The notes beneath the pieces were generated by a model. It had not been told where the DNA came from. It saw nothing but the letters and a program-made list of their open reading frames with translations, and did not search any database. Below, piece by piece: positions 17,359 through 25,859 of a stretch of DNA of 51,085 bases (the stretch's first letter is position 1; each line of letters begins with the position of its first letter). Source of the stretch: Chlorobiaceae bacterium (lineage in GTDB: Bacteria > Bacteroidota > Chlorobiia > Chlorobiales > Chlorobiaceae). A program made the position numbers and the translations under genes. Where the stretch lies: assembly GCA_013334335.1 (NCBI GenBank), contig JAAXXR010000009.1, forward strand, positions 1 to 51,085, written 5' to 3'.

Positions 17359-20199
17359 ATGAACTCAGCACGAGAACTCAAAAACAGGCTTCAGGTTAAG
17401 GTAACGACGAGCCTCAAAAACAAAAGACATCCATCGTTGTCAAGGCATGCCGCTGTCAAACTGCTTGCCGTGCTGGCCACGGTTGCGGGCCTTTTGCCGG
17501 GCTTCGCCAGAGAGGCCTGCGCCGCCACCGTGGTCTACCCCGACACGCTCAGTGTCCCGTTCCGCCGCTACGCTGTCGTGCCAGCCATGCGCCCCCTCAG
17601 AAAAACGGTCGGACTCGCCCTGTCAGGAGGCGGTGCCAACGGATTCAGCCAGATCGGCGTCCTGAAGGCGCTCGATGAGGAGAAAATCCCGGTCGACATC
17701 ATTGCCGGCACCAGCATCGGTGCGATTATCGGCGGCCTCTACAGTTCCGGGTACACCGCAGCCGACCTGGAATCGATCGCCATCTCGATCCCCCTGCAGA
17801 AACTCTTTTCCCTCGACAACGACACCCCGAGAACCAGCAGCTACCTCGAGCAGAAAAATATCCGGGACCGCGCCACGATCGCCATCCGCTTCGACCGCTT
17901 CAAGCTCGTGCTCCCGAAATCGCTCAGCTCAGCCCAGCCGCTGACCAGGACCATAGACCTGCTCATCCTGAACGCCCCCTACCACACCGCCCACGACTTT
18001 TCAGACCTTCCCGTCAGCTTCAGGGCCGTCACCACGGACCTGGTGACCGGCAGGCGGGTAACGCTGACCTCAGGGCCGCTTTCAGAAGCCATGCGGGCCA
18101 GCAGCACGATACCGATCCTGTACCAGCCGATTACCCGCAACGGCCTGAAACTTGCCGACGGTGGCCTGGTCGCGAACCTTCCCGTCGATGAACTTGACAC
18201 CGCCAATGCGGGTTACAAAATCGCCGTGGACTCGCATGGCGGCATGTATTCGGACAGCGATGAGATAGACATTCCCTGGAAAGCCGCCGACCAGGCCATG
18301 ACCATCCTGACGCAGGTACAGTATCCGGTGCAGCTCGACCGCGCCGACATCGTCATTTCACCGGAACTGGGCGACCACAAAGCGACCGATGTCTCCGACA
18401 TCCATAGCCTGATCGAAGCCGGCTACGCAAGGGGAAAGCTGCTCGCGCCGATCATCGGCCGGAACATCCAGACCGCGCCGTTGAACGACATCCCGATCCG
18501 GGGCCACAGGAGCATCAGGGGCCTCACGGATTCGCCGGGACAGCTCGAACTGACGAGCTCGGCAAGGGGGATCGTCCGGAACGCAACGCATGTCAAGGCG
18601 GCCCTTCGGGAGCTGCTGGCCACCGACATGTTCTCGCGGGTGCATGCCGAAATCGACGACAGGCAGCGCACGGTGACCTTCGTGCTCGCCCCTCTCCCGC
18701 GCATCAACCGCATCGAAGTGACCGGGGAATCAGCCGGATCGGTCCCGCAGAAGGAGATCGACGAGCTCTTCCGTCCGCTCACCGGTACGCTCTATACCAA
18801 CACCATGGCCACGACCACCCTCGAGAAGCTGGTCAGGCTCTACCGGAACCAGGGCTACAGCCTTGTGGGCGTTGAAAAAAGCACGGTCGATAACGGGATG
18901 CTCCGCGTCAGGCTCACATCGGGCACGGTTGACGAGATCACCATCAGCCAGGACAGGAACATCACGGCGGACACCCCGATCAAGCGTGAACTGGCAATCG
19001 ACACCACAAAAACCTTCCGACTGAAGAACGCTGAAAAGTCGATCGACAACCTCTACGGCACGGGAGTCTTCAACCGCGTATCACTGAGCACCGAGTCCCC
19101 TGATCCGGTGATGGCAAACCATCCGAACCTGCTCAACGTCAGACTCGACGAAAAACCTTCGACGGTCCTCCGGTTGGGCCTGAGGTACGATGAAACCTCA
19201 AACGCCCAGTTGCTCGTCGATTTCAGGAACGAAAACCTCGGTGGCACAACCAACTCCATCGGGGGGTGGGCAAAGCTGAGTGACAATAACAACCGCATCA
19301 ACCTCGAGTTCAGCATCCCGCGCATGGGGCACACACCGCTGACCATGTTCACCAAAGCCTTCTACGACCAGCGGGACCTCGAAACGCGGCAAAGGGACCT
19401 GCTCTCGGATTCCGAACCACACGAAGGCCCCGATTCCCACACGTTCGGTATTCAGCGTTACGGGGTCACGACGGCCTTCGGCGCCAGAATAGGAAAAAAC
19501 GCGAGGCTCGTCACGGACCTGACCATGCAGAACGCGCAATCCTACCCCAAAGACAGCAACCGCATCGACGCTGCCGTCACCGGCAACTTCAACCTGCTGT
19601 CTTTAGGTGCCCAGTTCACCCTCGATACGCGCAACAGCTCTTTCCTTCCTTCCGAAGGGCGGTACATCAACATCAGGTACTCCTCGACCCCTGGGGTGCT
19701 GAACGACAACCGCGATTTCTGGCAACTGGCGGGATCACAGGAAGAGAACTTCGACCTCGGGCACGGCGCCACCCTGCAGTTGTCCGTCATCGGAGGCCTC
19801 AGCAGCCCGTCGATACCGTTCAGCGAGAAGTTCTTCCTCGGAGGCACCGGAAACACCTACAGCTACCGTTTCATAGGCCTGAAGGAGAACGACCTGATCG
19901 GAAACAACATTGCTGTCGCCGGTGGCCTGCTTCGATACAAGACCCCGGTACAGCTCTTCTTCCCCACGTCGCTCATCGCGATCTACAACATCGGCAACGT
20001 CTGGCAGGAGCGTCAGGAGATGGCCATCTCCAGGCTGGTTCAGGGCATTGGCGCCGGAATGGTCTGGGAAACCCCCCTCGGCCCCGCACGGGTGACCGTC
20101 GCGAGGTCGTTCGCGTTCGAAAGCGAGGATGTACGGCACGATGCCAAGCTCGATTTTTCAAAGACAATTTTCTATTTCAGCCTTGGACACGATTTTTGA
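17359..20199 (+). CDS. Patatin-like phospholipase fused to POTRA/Omp85 barrel (PlpD-like)
   Basis: A 946-residue exported protein joining a patatin lipase to an outer-membrane barrel, the layout of Pseudomonas PlpD (type Vd autotransporter). A long signal peptide with a hydrophobic core lies at 31-50. The patatin domain shows the oxyanion segment ALSGGGANGFSQIGVL, the nucleophile Ser119 in GTSIG and the Asp267 dyad in DGG, so it should be active. A POTRA-like region follows (about 390-560) with a C-terminal Omp85-type barrel ending in HDF, the terminal Phe expected of an outer-membrane protein. The frame remains open upstream into accD, but the ATG at 17359 avoids overlap and gives a sensible signal. 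SurE and bshC follow at short spacing on the same strand. Confidence 0.9.
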   Translation: MNSARELKNRLQVKVTTSLKNKRHPSLSRHAAVKLLAVLATVAGLLPGFAREACAATVVYPDTLSVPFRRYAVVPAMRPLRKTVGLALSGGGANGFSQIGVLKALDEEKIPVDIIAGTSIGAIIGGLYSSGYTAADLESIAISIPLQKLFSLDNDTPRTSSYLEQKNIRDRATIAIRFDRFKLVLPKSLSSAQPLTRTIDLLILNAPYHTAHDFSDLPVSFRAVTTDLVTGRRVTLTSGPLSEAMRASSTIPILYQPITRNGLKLADGGLVANLPVDELDTANAGYKIAVDSHGGMYSDSDEIDIPWKAADQAMTILTQVQYPVQLDRADIVISPELGDHKATDVSDIHSLIEAGYARGKLLAPIIGRNIQTAPLNDIPIRGHRSIRGLTDSPGQLELTSSARGIVRNATHVKAALRELLATDMFSRVHAEIDDRQRTVTFVLAPLPRINRIEVTGESAGSVPQKEIDELFRPLTGTLYTNTMATTTLEKLVRLYRNQGYSLVGVEKSTVDNGMLRVRLTSGTVDEITISQDRNITADTPIKRELAIDTTKTFRLKNAEKSIDNLYGTGVFNRVSLSTESPDPVMANHPNLLNVRLDEKPSTVLRLGLRYDETSNAQLLVDFRNENLGGTTNSIGGWAKLSDNNNRINLEFSIPRMGHTPLTMFTKAFYDQRDLETRQRDLLSDSEPHEGPDSHTFGIQRYGVTTAFGARIGKNARLVTDLTMQNAQSYPKDSNRIDAAVTGNFNLLSLGAQFTLDTRNSSFLPSEGRYINIRYSSTPGVLNDNRDFWQLAGSQEENFDLGHGATLQLSVIGGLSSPSIPFSEKFFLGGTGNTYSYRFIGLKENDLIGNNIAVAGGLLRYKTPVQLFFPTSLIAIYNIGNVWQERQEMAISRLVQGIGAGMVWETPLGPARVTVARSFAFESEDVRHDAKLDFSKTIFYFSLGHDF

Positions 20200-20229
20200 G
20201 CAACAACGGAACCTTAGCACCCTCTCCTT

Positions 20230-21018
20230 TTGACTTCACGCTGTAAACCGCCCAGACCGAACATCCTGGTCTGCAACGACGACGGGATCGAAGGCCCTGG
20301 CCTGCACGCCCTTGCCGCCTCCATGAAAAAGATCGGGACGGTCACCGTGGTGGCTCCAGCCGAACCCCACAGCGGCATGAGCCATGCCATGACCCTCGGC
20401 GAACCCCTCCGCATCAGGGAGTATTCGAAAAACAACCGTTTTTTCGGCTATACCGTATCCGGGACACCGGTTGACTGCGTCAAGGTCGCCTTGAGCCACG
20501 TGCTCGACACCAAGCCGGACCTGATCGTTTCGGGCATCAACTACGGAAGCAACACCGCCATGAACACCCTCTATTCGGGCACGGTGGCCGCCGCCATGGA
20601 AGGCGTGCTGCAAGGCATCCCGTCGCTGGCGTTCTCGCTGACGACCTACGTGAACGCCGACTTCACCTACGCCGCCAGATTCGCCAGGACACTGTCCCGT
20701 GAAGTCCTGAAACGCGGCCTGCCTCCGGACACGATCCTGTCAGTCAACATCCCCAACGTACCCGAGGCGGAGATCCGCGGCGTGCTGGTCACCTCACAGG
20801 GCAGGTCGAGGTGGGAAGAGGCCGCCATTGAACGCAACGACATGTACGGCAACCCCTACTACTGGCTGAGCGGCACCCTGCAGCTGCACGATCACGATCC
20901 CGGCTGCGACGAATTCGCCGTCCGGCAGAACTACGTGGCCGTGACCCCGCTCTCCTGCGATTTCACGGCTCACGGGTTCCGCTCCGAACTCATGACCTGG
21001 GACCTAAACCGGAAGTAA
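20230..21018 (+). CDS. surE: 5'/3'-nucleotidase SurE
   Basis: A 262-residue SurE, a metal-dependent nucleoside-monophosphate phosphatase associated with stationary-phase survival. The N-terminal metal-binding motif [14 protein letters not shown] (Asp17, Asp18) and SGINYGSNT are conserved, with [10 protein letters not shown] following. The start is a TTG at 20230: no ATG or GTG lies between the upstream stop and the conserved motif, and the motif begins only about 10 residues later. It lies 30 bp after the patatin fusion gene and 4 bp before bshC, suggesting cotranscription. Confidence 0.93.
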   Translation: MTSRCKPPRPNILVCNDDGIEGPGLHALAASMKKIGTVTVVAPAEPHSGMSHAMTLGEPLRIREYSKNNRFFGYTVSGTPVDCVKVALSHVLDTKPDLIVSGINYGSNTAMNTLYSGTVAAAMEGVLQGIPSLAFSLTTYVNADFTYAARFARTLSREVLKRGLPPDTILSVNIPNVPEAEIRGVLVTSQGRSRWEEAAIERNDMYGNPYYWLSGTLQLHDHDPGCDEFAVRQNYVAVTPLSCDFTAHGFRSELMTWDLNRK

Positions 21019-21022
21019 CCAC

Positions 21023-22714
21023 GTGAACACATTCCTGATCGACTACCAGCGGGTTCAGACTCCGAAACGGGGATTTCCCCGACTGTTCAGCGATTACACA
21101 ACAGACGGCGACGCCAGGACCCGGCTCGTCACCAACTGCTTCCATCTGGATTATCGCAAGGATGCCGACTATTACCGGCACCTGGGGCTCCTTGCTTCGA
21201 GAAATTTCAGGCGGCGTGAGCTCACCACGCTGCTGGCGCGCCAGAACCGGATGTTCGGCTGCACGGAACGACACCTGCAGGAGATCGAGAAACTCAACTC
21301 CCCGCGATGCATGGCCATCGTCACCGGCCAGCAGACCGGACTCTTCACCGGGCCGCTTTACACGATCTACAAGGCCCTCACGGCGGTCGTCATCGCGGAA
21401 AAACAGAAAGAGCTCTTTCCCGAGTATGATTTCGTCCCGATCTTCTGGCTCGAAAGCGAGGACCACGATTTCGACGAAGCCTCTTCGGCGACCATCTTTG
21501 CCGGTGCAGGCCTTGAACGGGTGACCGCAGAGGCGGCACACCGCCTCGCCGACCAGATGGTCGGTCCGACGCCGCTCGGCGTCGGCATCACGGAAACCGT
21601 CCGGCGATTCCTCGACCTCCTCCCGGATTCGGATTTCAAGCCCGGAATCTCCGAAATCCTGCACGCCTGCTACGAACCCGACGCCACCTTCGAAAGCGCT
21701 TTCGGCCGCACCATGATGAAGCTCTTCATGGATCAGCCGCTCATCCTGCTCTCGACGCACGACCCCGAGTTCAAGCGCCTGGCCGGAGAGGTGTTCTGCA
21801 GGGAGATCGAAACCTGTCCGGCATCGTCCTACGATGTCGTCGCCCAGAGCTCCACCCTCGAATCGATGGGCTATCCGGCGCAATCGAAACCGCGCCCGGT
21901 CAACGCCTTCTACCTCAATCAGCAGGGGCAGCGCCAGAAAATCGAGCAACCGGTACCGGAAAGCTTCCTCGTGCTTCCCGACCGGCAGAAGTTCACCCGT
22001 CACCAACTCATCGAGATCTGCCAGGACCACCCCGAGCGGTTCAGCCCGAACGTCATCCTTCGGCCGATCGTACAGGACTCCGTCCTTCCGACGTTCGCCT
22101 ACATCGCCGGTCCCGGGGAGGTCAGCTACCTGGCCCAGTACCGCAAGGCCTACGAGCGCTTCGGGCTGGTCATGCCGTTCGTCATGCCGAGGGGAAGCTT
22201 CACCCTGGTGGAGTCCAAGGTGACCAGGACCATGGACAGGGTGCTCAAGGTGACCGGACGGCCGAGCTTTTCAAGGAAGCAGGTCTACGACGCCACCTTC
22301 GAAGACCTGCACCAGCTTCGCAAATCCATGGTTTCAGGAGCCGAAAACCACGACATCGACCTCCTGTTCGAGCAAACCGGAACGGAAGTCGCCAAAACCC
22401 TGTCGAAGCTCGAACCGATGCTTGTCAAAATGGACCCGACGCTCCAGCCAGTCCTTGCCGCCTCGACCGGACAGATAGCAAAAATCATTGATGGCATCAG
22501 GGAAAAAACCTACCGGGCAGGAAGGCGCAAACATGAAGAGTTGCTACAGCAGCTTGACAAGGCAGAGCTGAACCTCTTCCCGGAAAGCAAACCGCAGGAG
22601 CGGGTCATCAACATCTTCTACTACCTCAACAAATACGGGCCAGGGCTCATCGGCGACCTGAAAAAGGTGCTGCATGGGTACTCGACCGACGCACACCTGA
22701 TCGTGGAATTGTAA
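21023..22714 (+). CDS. bshC: Putative cysteine ligase BshC (bacillithiol synthesis)
   Basis: A 563-residue BshC, which adds cysteine to glucosaminyl-malate in the last step of bacillithiol synthesis. Recognisable segments are AIVTGQQTGLFTGPLYTIYKALTAV, read in two parts around residues 98-122, then FWLESEDHDFDE and the C-terminal coiled-coil with RVINIFYYLNKYGP. Length matches the family. The start is a GTG at 21023, 4 bp after the surE stop. Green sulfur bacteria are reported to make N-methyl-bacillithiol; the methyltransferase and BshA/BshB are not in this window. The gene ends 4 bp before a long palindrome. Confidence 0.93.
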   Translation: MNTFLIDYQRVQTPKRGFPRLFSDYTTDGDARTRLVTNCFHLDYRKDADYYRHLGLLASRNFRRRELTTLLARQNRMFGCTERHLQEIEKLNSPRCMAIVTGQQTGLFTGPLYTIYKALTAVVIAEKQKELFPEYDFVPIFWLESEDHDFDEASSATIFAGAGLERVTAEAAHRLADQMVGPTPLGVGITETVRRFLDLLPDSDFKPGISEILHACYEPDATFESAFGRTMMKLFMDQPLILLSTHDPEFKRLAGEVFCREIETCPASSYDVVAQSSTLESMGYPAQSKPRPVNAFYLNQQGQRQKIEQPVPESFLVLPDRQKFTRHQLIEICQDHPERFSPNVILRPIVQDSVLPTFAYIAGPGEVSYLAQYRKAYERFGLVMPFVMPRGSFTLVESKVTRTMDRVLKVTGRPSFSRKQVYDATFEDLHQLRKSMVSGAENHDIDLLFEQTGTEVAKTLSKLEPMLVKMDPTLQPVLAASTGQIAKIIDGIREKTYRAGRRKHEELLQQLDKAELNLFPESKPQERVINIFYYLNKYGPGLIGDLKKVLHGYSTDAHLIVEL

Positions 22715-22718
22715 AATC

Positions 22719-22780
22719 CTGGGGTCAGGCCTTGCAAAATTTGCATCTCAAAATGCAAATTTTGCAAGGCCTGACCCCAG
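22719..22780. repeat. REP-like 28-bp perfect palindrome
   Basis: Two perfect 28-base arms (22719-22746 and 22753-22780) flank a 6-base loop CTCAAA. The outer arms read CTGGGGTCAGGCCTTGC and its complement. From memory, related words (TGGGGTCAGG...TTGCA) recur in many bacterial genomes as REP-type palindromes tied to REP-associated tyrosine transposases (RAYTs); this link is recollection, not a search. No transposase is present here. It lies between the convergent bshC and ccsA genes and can serve as a bidirectional terminator. Confidence 0.75.
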
Positions 22781-22796
22781 AAGCGCACGGCTTTCT

Positions 22797-23594
22797 TCAT
22801 CCGGAGTAGGTGTGGACGCTGTTCTGCGCGGAGGGAAGGTAGTTGACGCCGAACCAGCAGACCAGCAGGACAAGGAATGCCAGACCGAGGTACCACTGCA
22901 GGGTGGTCACCCTGGTCTTTCTCGCCACAAGGTGCAGGTACCCGAGGTAAGCCAGCCAGGAGATGAAGGCCCAAGTCTCTTTGGGGTCCCAGGTCCAGTA
23001 GTGCCCCCAGGCCTCCTTGGCCCAGAGCGCACCGAAAACCAGGCCGAAGGTGAGGAGCACAAAGCCGAGCAGGGCCAGGTAATGCGACATCGACTCCGAG
23101 ACCTTCGAGCTTTTGTTGCGGTACTGCAGCCACAGGTTGTGGAATCCTGCTACCGAAGAGGCTGCAAGCAGCACATAGGCAACCAGGTAGACCACGACGT
23201 GCGGCACAAACCACACACTCTGCAGCGCGGGCATGAGCGCCTTCTGAAAGACGTCGGGATGCAGCAGGTTGATGCCGAGGAACAGGGTGGCAAGGCCAAT
23301 GCAGTAATATTTCAGCCACCGTATGCCCCAGCGGTACTCGACCAGGAAGCCGACAAGCGGGATCAGGGTCGCATACCAGAGACGGGTTTCGCCAAGCGTC
23401 CTCAGCGGAGGACGCTCCAGGGCGATCCAGTAGGAGACGAGAAACCAGACCAGCACCGCCGAACCGCCGACGAAGAGTGTCCAGGAGAAGACGGCAACAG
23501 GCTTCGACCGCCCTGCCGGAATCTGCAAGAGGCTGCCCAGTACCCAACAGGCGACGGCAGCCATGGCGATGGCCGGAAATTCAACCAGAGTCAT
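22797..23594 (-). CDS. ccsA: Cytochrome c biogenesis protein CcsA/ResC
   Basis: A 265-residue integral membrane heme-handling protein of System II cytochrome c maturation. It has about eight hydrophobic segments and the conserved tryptophan-rich WWD motif in WGHYWTWDPKETW near the C-terminus, which binds heme on the outer face. CcsA and ResB together export heme and ligate it to CXXCH apocytochromes. The ATG at 23594 overlaps the resB stop by 4 bp (ATGA), indicating translational coupling. The frame is open 43 codons further upstream, but that region lies inside resB and is not family-like. Confidence 0.94.
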   Translation of the reverse strand: MTLVEFPAIAMAAVACWVLGSLLQIPAGRSKPVAVFSWTLFVGGSAVLVWFLVSYWIALERPPLRTLGETRLWYATLIPLVGFLVEYRWGIRWLKYYCIGLATLFLGINLLHPDVFQKALMPALQSVWFVPHVVVYLVAYVLLAASSVAGFHNLWLQYRNKSSKVSESMSHYLALLGFVLLTFGLVFGALWAKEAWGHYWTWDPKETWAFISWLAYLGYLHLVARKTRVTTLQWYLGLAFLVLLVCWFGVNYLPSAQNSVHTYSG

Positions 23595-24841
23595 GCCGCC
23601 TCCATTTTTTTGATTCCTTTCCAGAAAAAGAGCAGGTTCCCGCCCATGATCATGAAAAATCCGAGATAGACGGCCGGGAGCCAGGGGTCGTTGACGGCCT
23701 CGACGAGGCTCATGGTCGACCATCGGCCGGCTTTTTCGTCGTACCCCATCTGATAGAGCTTCCAGCCCTGGAAATCGACCGGCTTGTTGACTTCGAGAGT
23801 TGCCACCCTCCGCTGGCCGTCATTCCCGCGGATCAGGACGCTCGACGAGAAGGCCTTCGGTTGGCCGGGTGCGATGACGATGAAATAGTTGCCGACCGGG
23901 AAAAACTGCGGATTGATCCCCGGGCCGCCGCCGTTGATCCACTGTTCGACGGCAGGCTGTCCTTCGAGCTCGACGCGAATCCGTGCGAACGGCACTCCCT
24001 TGTGCCCCTCAGCAGCAAGCACCGGGTTACCGTCCTTTCCGGGGACGGCATCGGGAAGAAAGTCCAAGACGGTTGCCGAAACGATGCCTGGCCAGACGGC
24101 ACGGGCACCCTTGCGCACCTCCGGGACCATTCTGGATTTTTCGTCGATAACCTGATCGGTCGACGGGTCGTAGAGGGCGAACTGGGGCACGTATTCAAGG
24201 ATCTCGAAGTCTTTCAGATAGATGGAATAGGGCAGCCGGAGCGGCTGTTCGCTGGGCATTTCATAGGCCACGCCGCTCTCCTGTCCCTCGTAGAGCGGTA
24301 TCACCAGGCGCTGCAGGTCGGAACTGCCAAGGAGACCGCAGGAGAGTGCGATCCAGAACCCGCCGTGAAACAGGATGAACTGGAGGTTGGCCGGCCGGAA
24401 CGGAATGGTTTTCCAGAGCAGCGAAAACCCCAGGTTACCAAGGAAAAGAAAAGCCACGAAGGCAAACGGCCAGCTCGAAAAGATGCTGTTCAGCCGCAAC
24501 CTGGCGACCATCGAGCCTGCAGGCGCGGGGTCCTGGGGCAGGAACCCACCAATGAACGACAAGAGGGCAAGGCCGACGATCAGGCTGAGTCCGACCGGAA
24601 TCCCCCCCATCCACGCGACCACGGGCCGATCCCGCATGCCGAGGCCAACGGCGACGATCCCGCTGGCGAAGGCCGCGAGAAACAGGAAATTCACCGGCCA
24701 GCGTGGAATGACAATGCCGCTTCCTGCGGTCAGCCATTCGACGGCAAACCCTGCAACAATGGCGAAAATGGTAAAGAGAGCCGCGCCCCCGAACCCCTCC
24801 ACGGCAGTTCCGGCGTCGGCAGTTGTTCTACTGCTTTGCAT
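23591..24841 (-). CDS. resB: Cytochrome c biogenesis protein ResB/Ccs1
   Basis: A 416-residue ResB-like membrane protein, the partner of CcsA in System II cytochrome c maturation. Several N-terminal hydrophobic segments (FTIFAIVAGFAVEWL, FLFLAAFASGIVAVGLG, GGIPVGLSLIVGLALLSFI, FAFVAFLFLGNLGFSLL) are followed by a large soluble domain (about 180-370) with the typical PVDFQGWKLYQMGYD segment, then a last transmembrane helix (AVYLGFFMIMGGNLLFFW). It starts 15 bp after the regulator gene and ends overlapping ccsA, so the three genes form one unit. Confidence 0.88.
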   Translation of the reverse strand: MQSSRTTADAGTAVEGFGGAALFTIFAIVAGFAVEWLTAGSGIVIPRWPVNFLFLAAFASGIVAVGLGMRDRPVVAWMGGIPVGLSLIVGLALLSFIGGFLPQDPAPAGSMVARLRLNSIFSSWPFAFVAFLFLGNLGFSLLWKTIPFRPANLQFILFHGGFWIALSCGLLGSSDLQRLVIPLYEGQESGVAYEMPSEQPLRLPYSIYLKDFEILEYVPQFALYDPSTDQVIDEKSRMVPEVRKGARAVWPGIVSATVLDFLPDAVPGKDGNPVLAAEGHKGVPFARIRVELEGQPAVEQWINGGGPGINPQFFPVGNYFIVIAPGQPKAFSSSVLIRGNDGQRRVATLEVNKPVDFQGWKLYQMGYDEKAGRWSTMSLVEAVNDPWLPAVYLGFFMIMGGNLLFFWKGIKKMEAA

Positions 24842-24856
24842 ATGCTAAGGATTTAC

Positions 24857-25183
24857 TTACTTGTCGTTGCAGGCACCGCTCACTTCGACGTCGTCCTTCT
24901 TCAGTATCTGGCAGCACCGGCAGACAATGCCATGCAGTTCGCTTTCGACCGCTCCTGCGCAGAGTTTTTCGACGGCATTTTTTATCTCGTGACGGTAATC
25001 GCGACTTTTGATGTTCTGTCCACCCCTCTTCTTGTGGAGATACTGGGAGACCGCCGCAGGTGTAACACCAAGAAGCTTGGCGGCCCTCGACTGGGTCATG
25101 CCGGTCTTGACCAGATCCTTGGCGAGATCGGCCCTGATCTGCGGCAGATAATACCAGACGGCTTTTTCACAGGGAAAAATCAT
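24857..25183 (-). CDS. HTH transcriptional regulator with C-terminal cysteines
   Basis: A 108-residue predicted DNA-binding protein. A helix-turn-helix is clear at about 28-53 (MTQSRAAKLLGVTPAAVSQY). The C-terminal third holds Cys75, Cys88, Cys90, Cys91 and Cys105, with a CRCC cluster that could bind an iron-sulfur cluster, zinc or heme. It resembles the COG2522-type predicted regulators. It is the first gene of an apparent operon with resB and ccsA (15-bp gap) and is divergent from a small c-type cytochrome, so control of heme/cytochrome genes is a reasonable inference. An in-frame GTG at 25192 is an alternative start. Confidence 0.8.
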   Translation of the reverse strand: MIFPCEKAVWYYLPQIRADLAKDLVKTGMTQSRAAKLLGVTPAAVSQYLHKKRGGQNIKSRDYRHEIKNAVEKLCAGAVESELHGIVCRCCQILKKDDVEVSGACNDK

Positions 25184-25269
25184 CGCTGACACTTAAGGTT
25201 TTGAACATATTTACGTATTTCTCTTCAGCCGGGAACAGCAGTGACCAGGCAGGGAAACAATTGTTAAAT

Positions 25270-25314
25270 AGTGAAATCAAGGATAACCACTGGGCGCTCC
25301 GCCATGATTTCACT
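25270..25314. promoter_or_regulatory. Inverted repeat, possible operator
   Basis: AGTGAAATCA (25270-25279) and TGATTTCACT (25305-25314) form a perfect 10-bp inverted repeat with 25 bases between. It lies in the AT-rich gap between the divergent HTH regulator and the small cytochrome gene, 54 bp before the latter. It could be a regulator binding site or an RNA hairpin. Confidence 0.45.
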
Positions 25315-25367
25315 TAATTATATCAATTTCCATAACAAACTCACCATAAAGGCCTGAACGAAAACGC

Positions 25368-25805
25368 ATGGACCAGAGAAGAAGCACCATTGCCGGATGG
25401 ATCATCATCGTGACGATGCTTTGCCAGTTCATCCCGCTCGACCGCATCAACCCGCCGGTCACCAGGCCAGTGCGCCTGCCGCCAGGGGTACGAAGCGTGA
25501 TGCAAAGCAAATGCGGTCAGTGCCATTCCGACCAGACACAATGGCCGATAACCGCTTACGTCGCACCGCTCTCCTGGTATGTCGTCCATGACGTGCACCG
25601 CGCAAGGATAGCCATGAACATCTCGGACACGTCAACGACGTCGGGCGCCGAAGAGGGCTCGCCGAAAAAAGCGATCCGGAATCTCCTGCTTTCGTCAAAC
25701 CTCTCCGGTCACGCGCCGATTCCGGGATTCCCGAGTCCGGCACTGACCAAGTCTGAACGGAAACTCCTGCTCGACTGGGCCCGGAGTCCGGATAATGAAC
25801 CGTGA
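25368..25805 (+). CDS. Monoheme c-type cytochrome, haem-binding domain protein
   Basis: A 145-residue exported protein with one N-terminal hydrophobic segment (IAGWIIIVTMLCQFIPL, an anchor or signal) and a single heme-attachment site CGQCH (Cys49, Cys52, His53). The following WP.....PLSWYVVHDVHRAR segment matches the small haem-binding family (Haem_bd type), whose physiological partner is generally unknown. It faces the periplasm and would depend on ResB/CcsA, whose operon is divergent from it across 184 bp. No Met ligand is obvious by eye near the C-terminus, so the second axial ligand is unclear. Confidence 0.82.
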   Translation: MDQRRSTIAGWIIIVTMLCQFIPLDRINPPVTRPVRLPPGVRSVMQSKCGQCHSDQTQWPITAYVAPLSWYVVHDVHRARIAMNISDTSTTSGAEEGSPKKAIRNLLLSSNLSGHAPIPGFPSPALTKSERKLLLDWARSPDNEP

Positions 25806-25817
25806 CCAAAGACAAAA

Positions 25818-25859
25818 AATTCAGCCCGAATCGTTGAGCCGGGATGGGGAGACTGAATT
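25818..25859 (-). terminator. Terminator of the LOG-family gene
   Basis: On the minus strand AATTCAG and CTGAATT (25853-25859 and 25818-25824) pair, supported by an inner CCCG/CGGG, and a run TTTTTTG follows. The stem is interrupted by a bulge and overlaps the stop codon, so the strength is uncertain. Confidence 0.45.
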
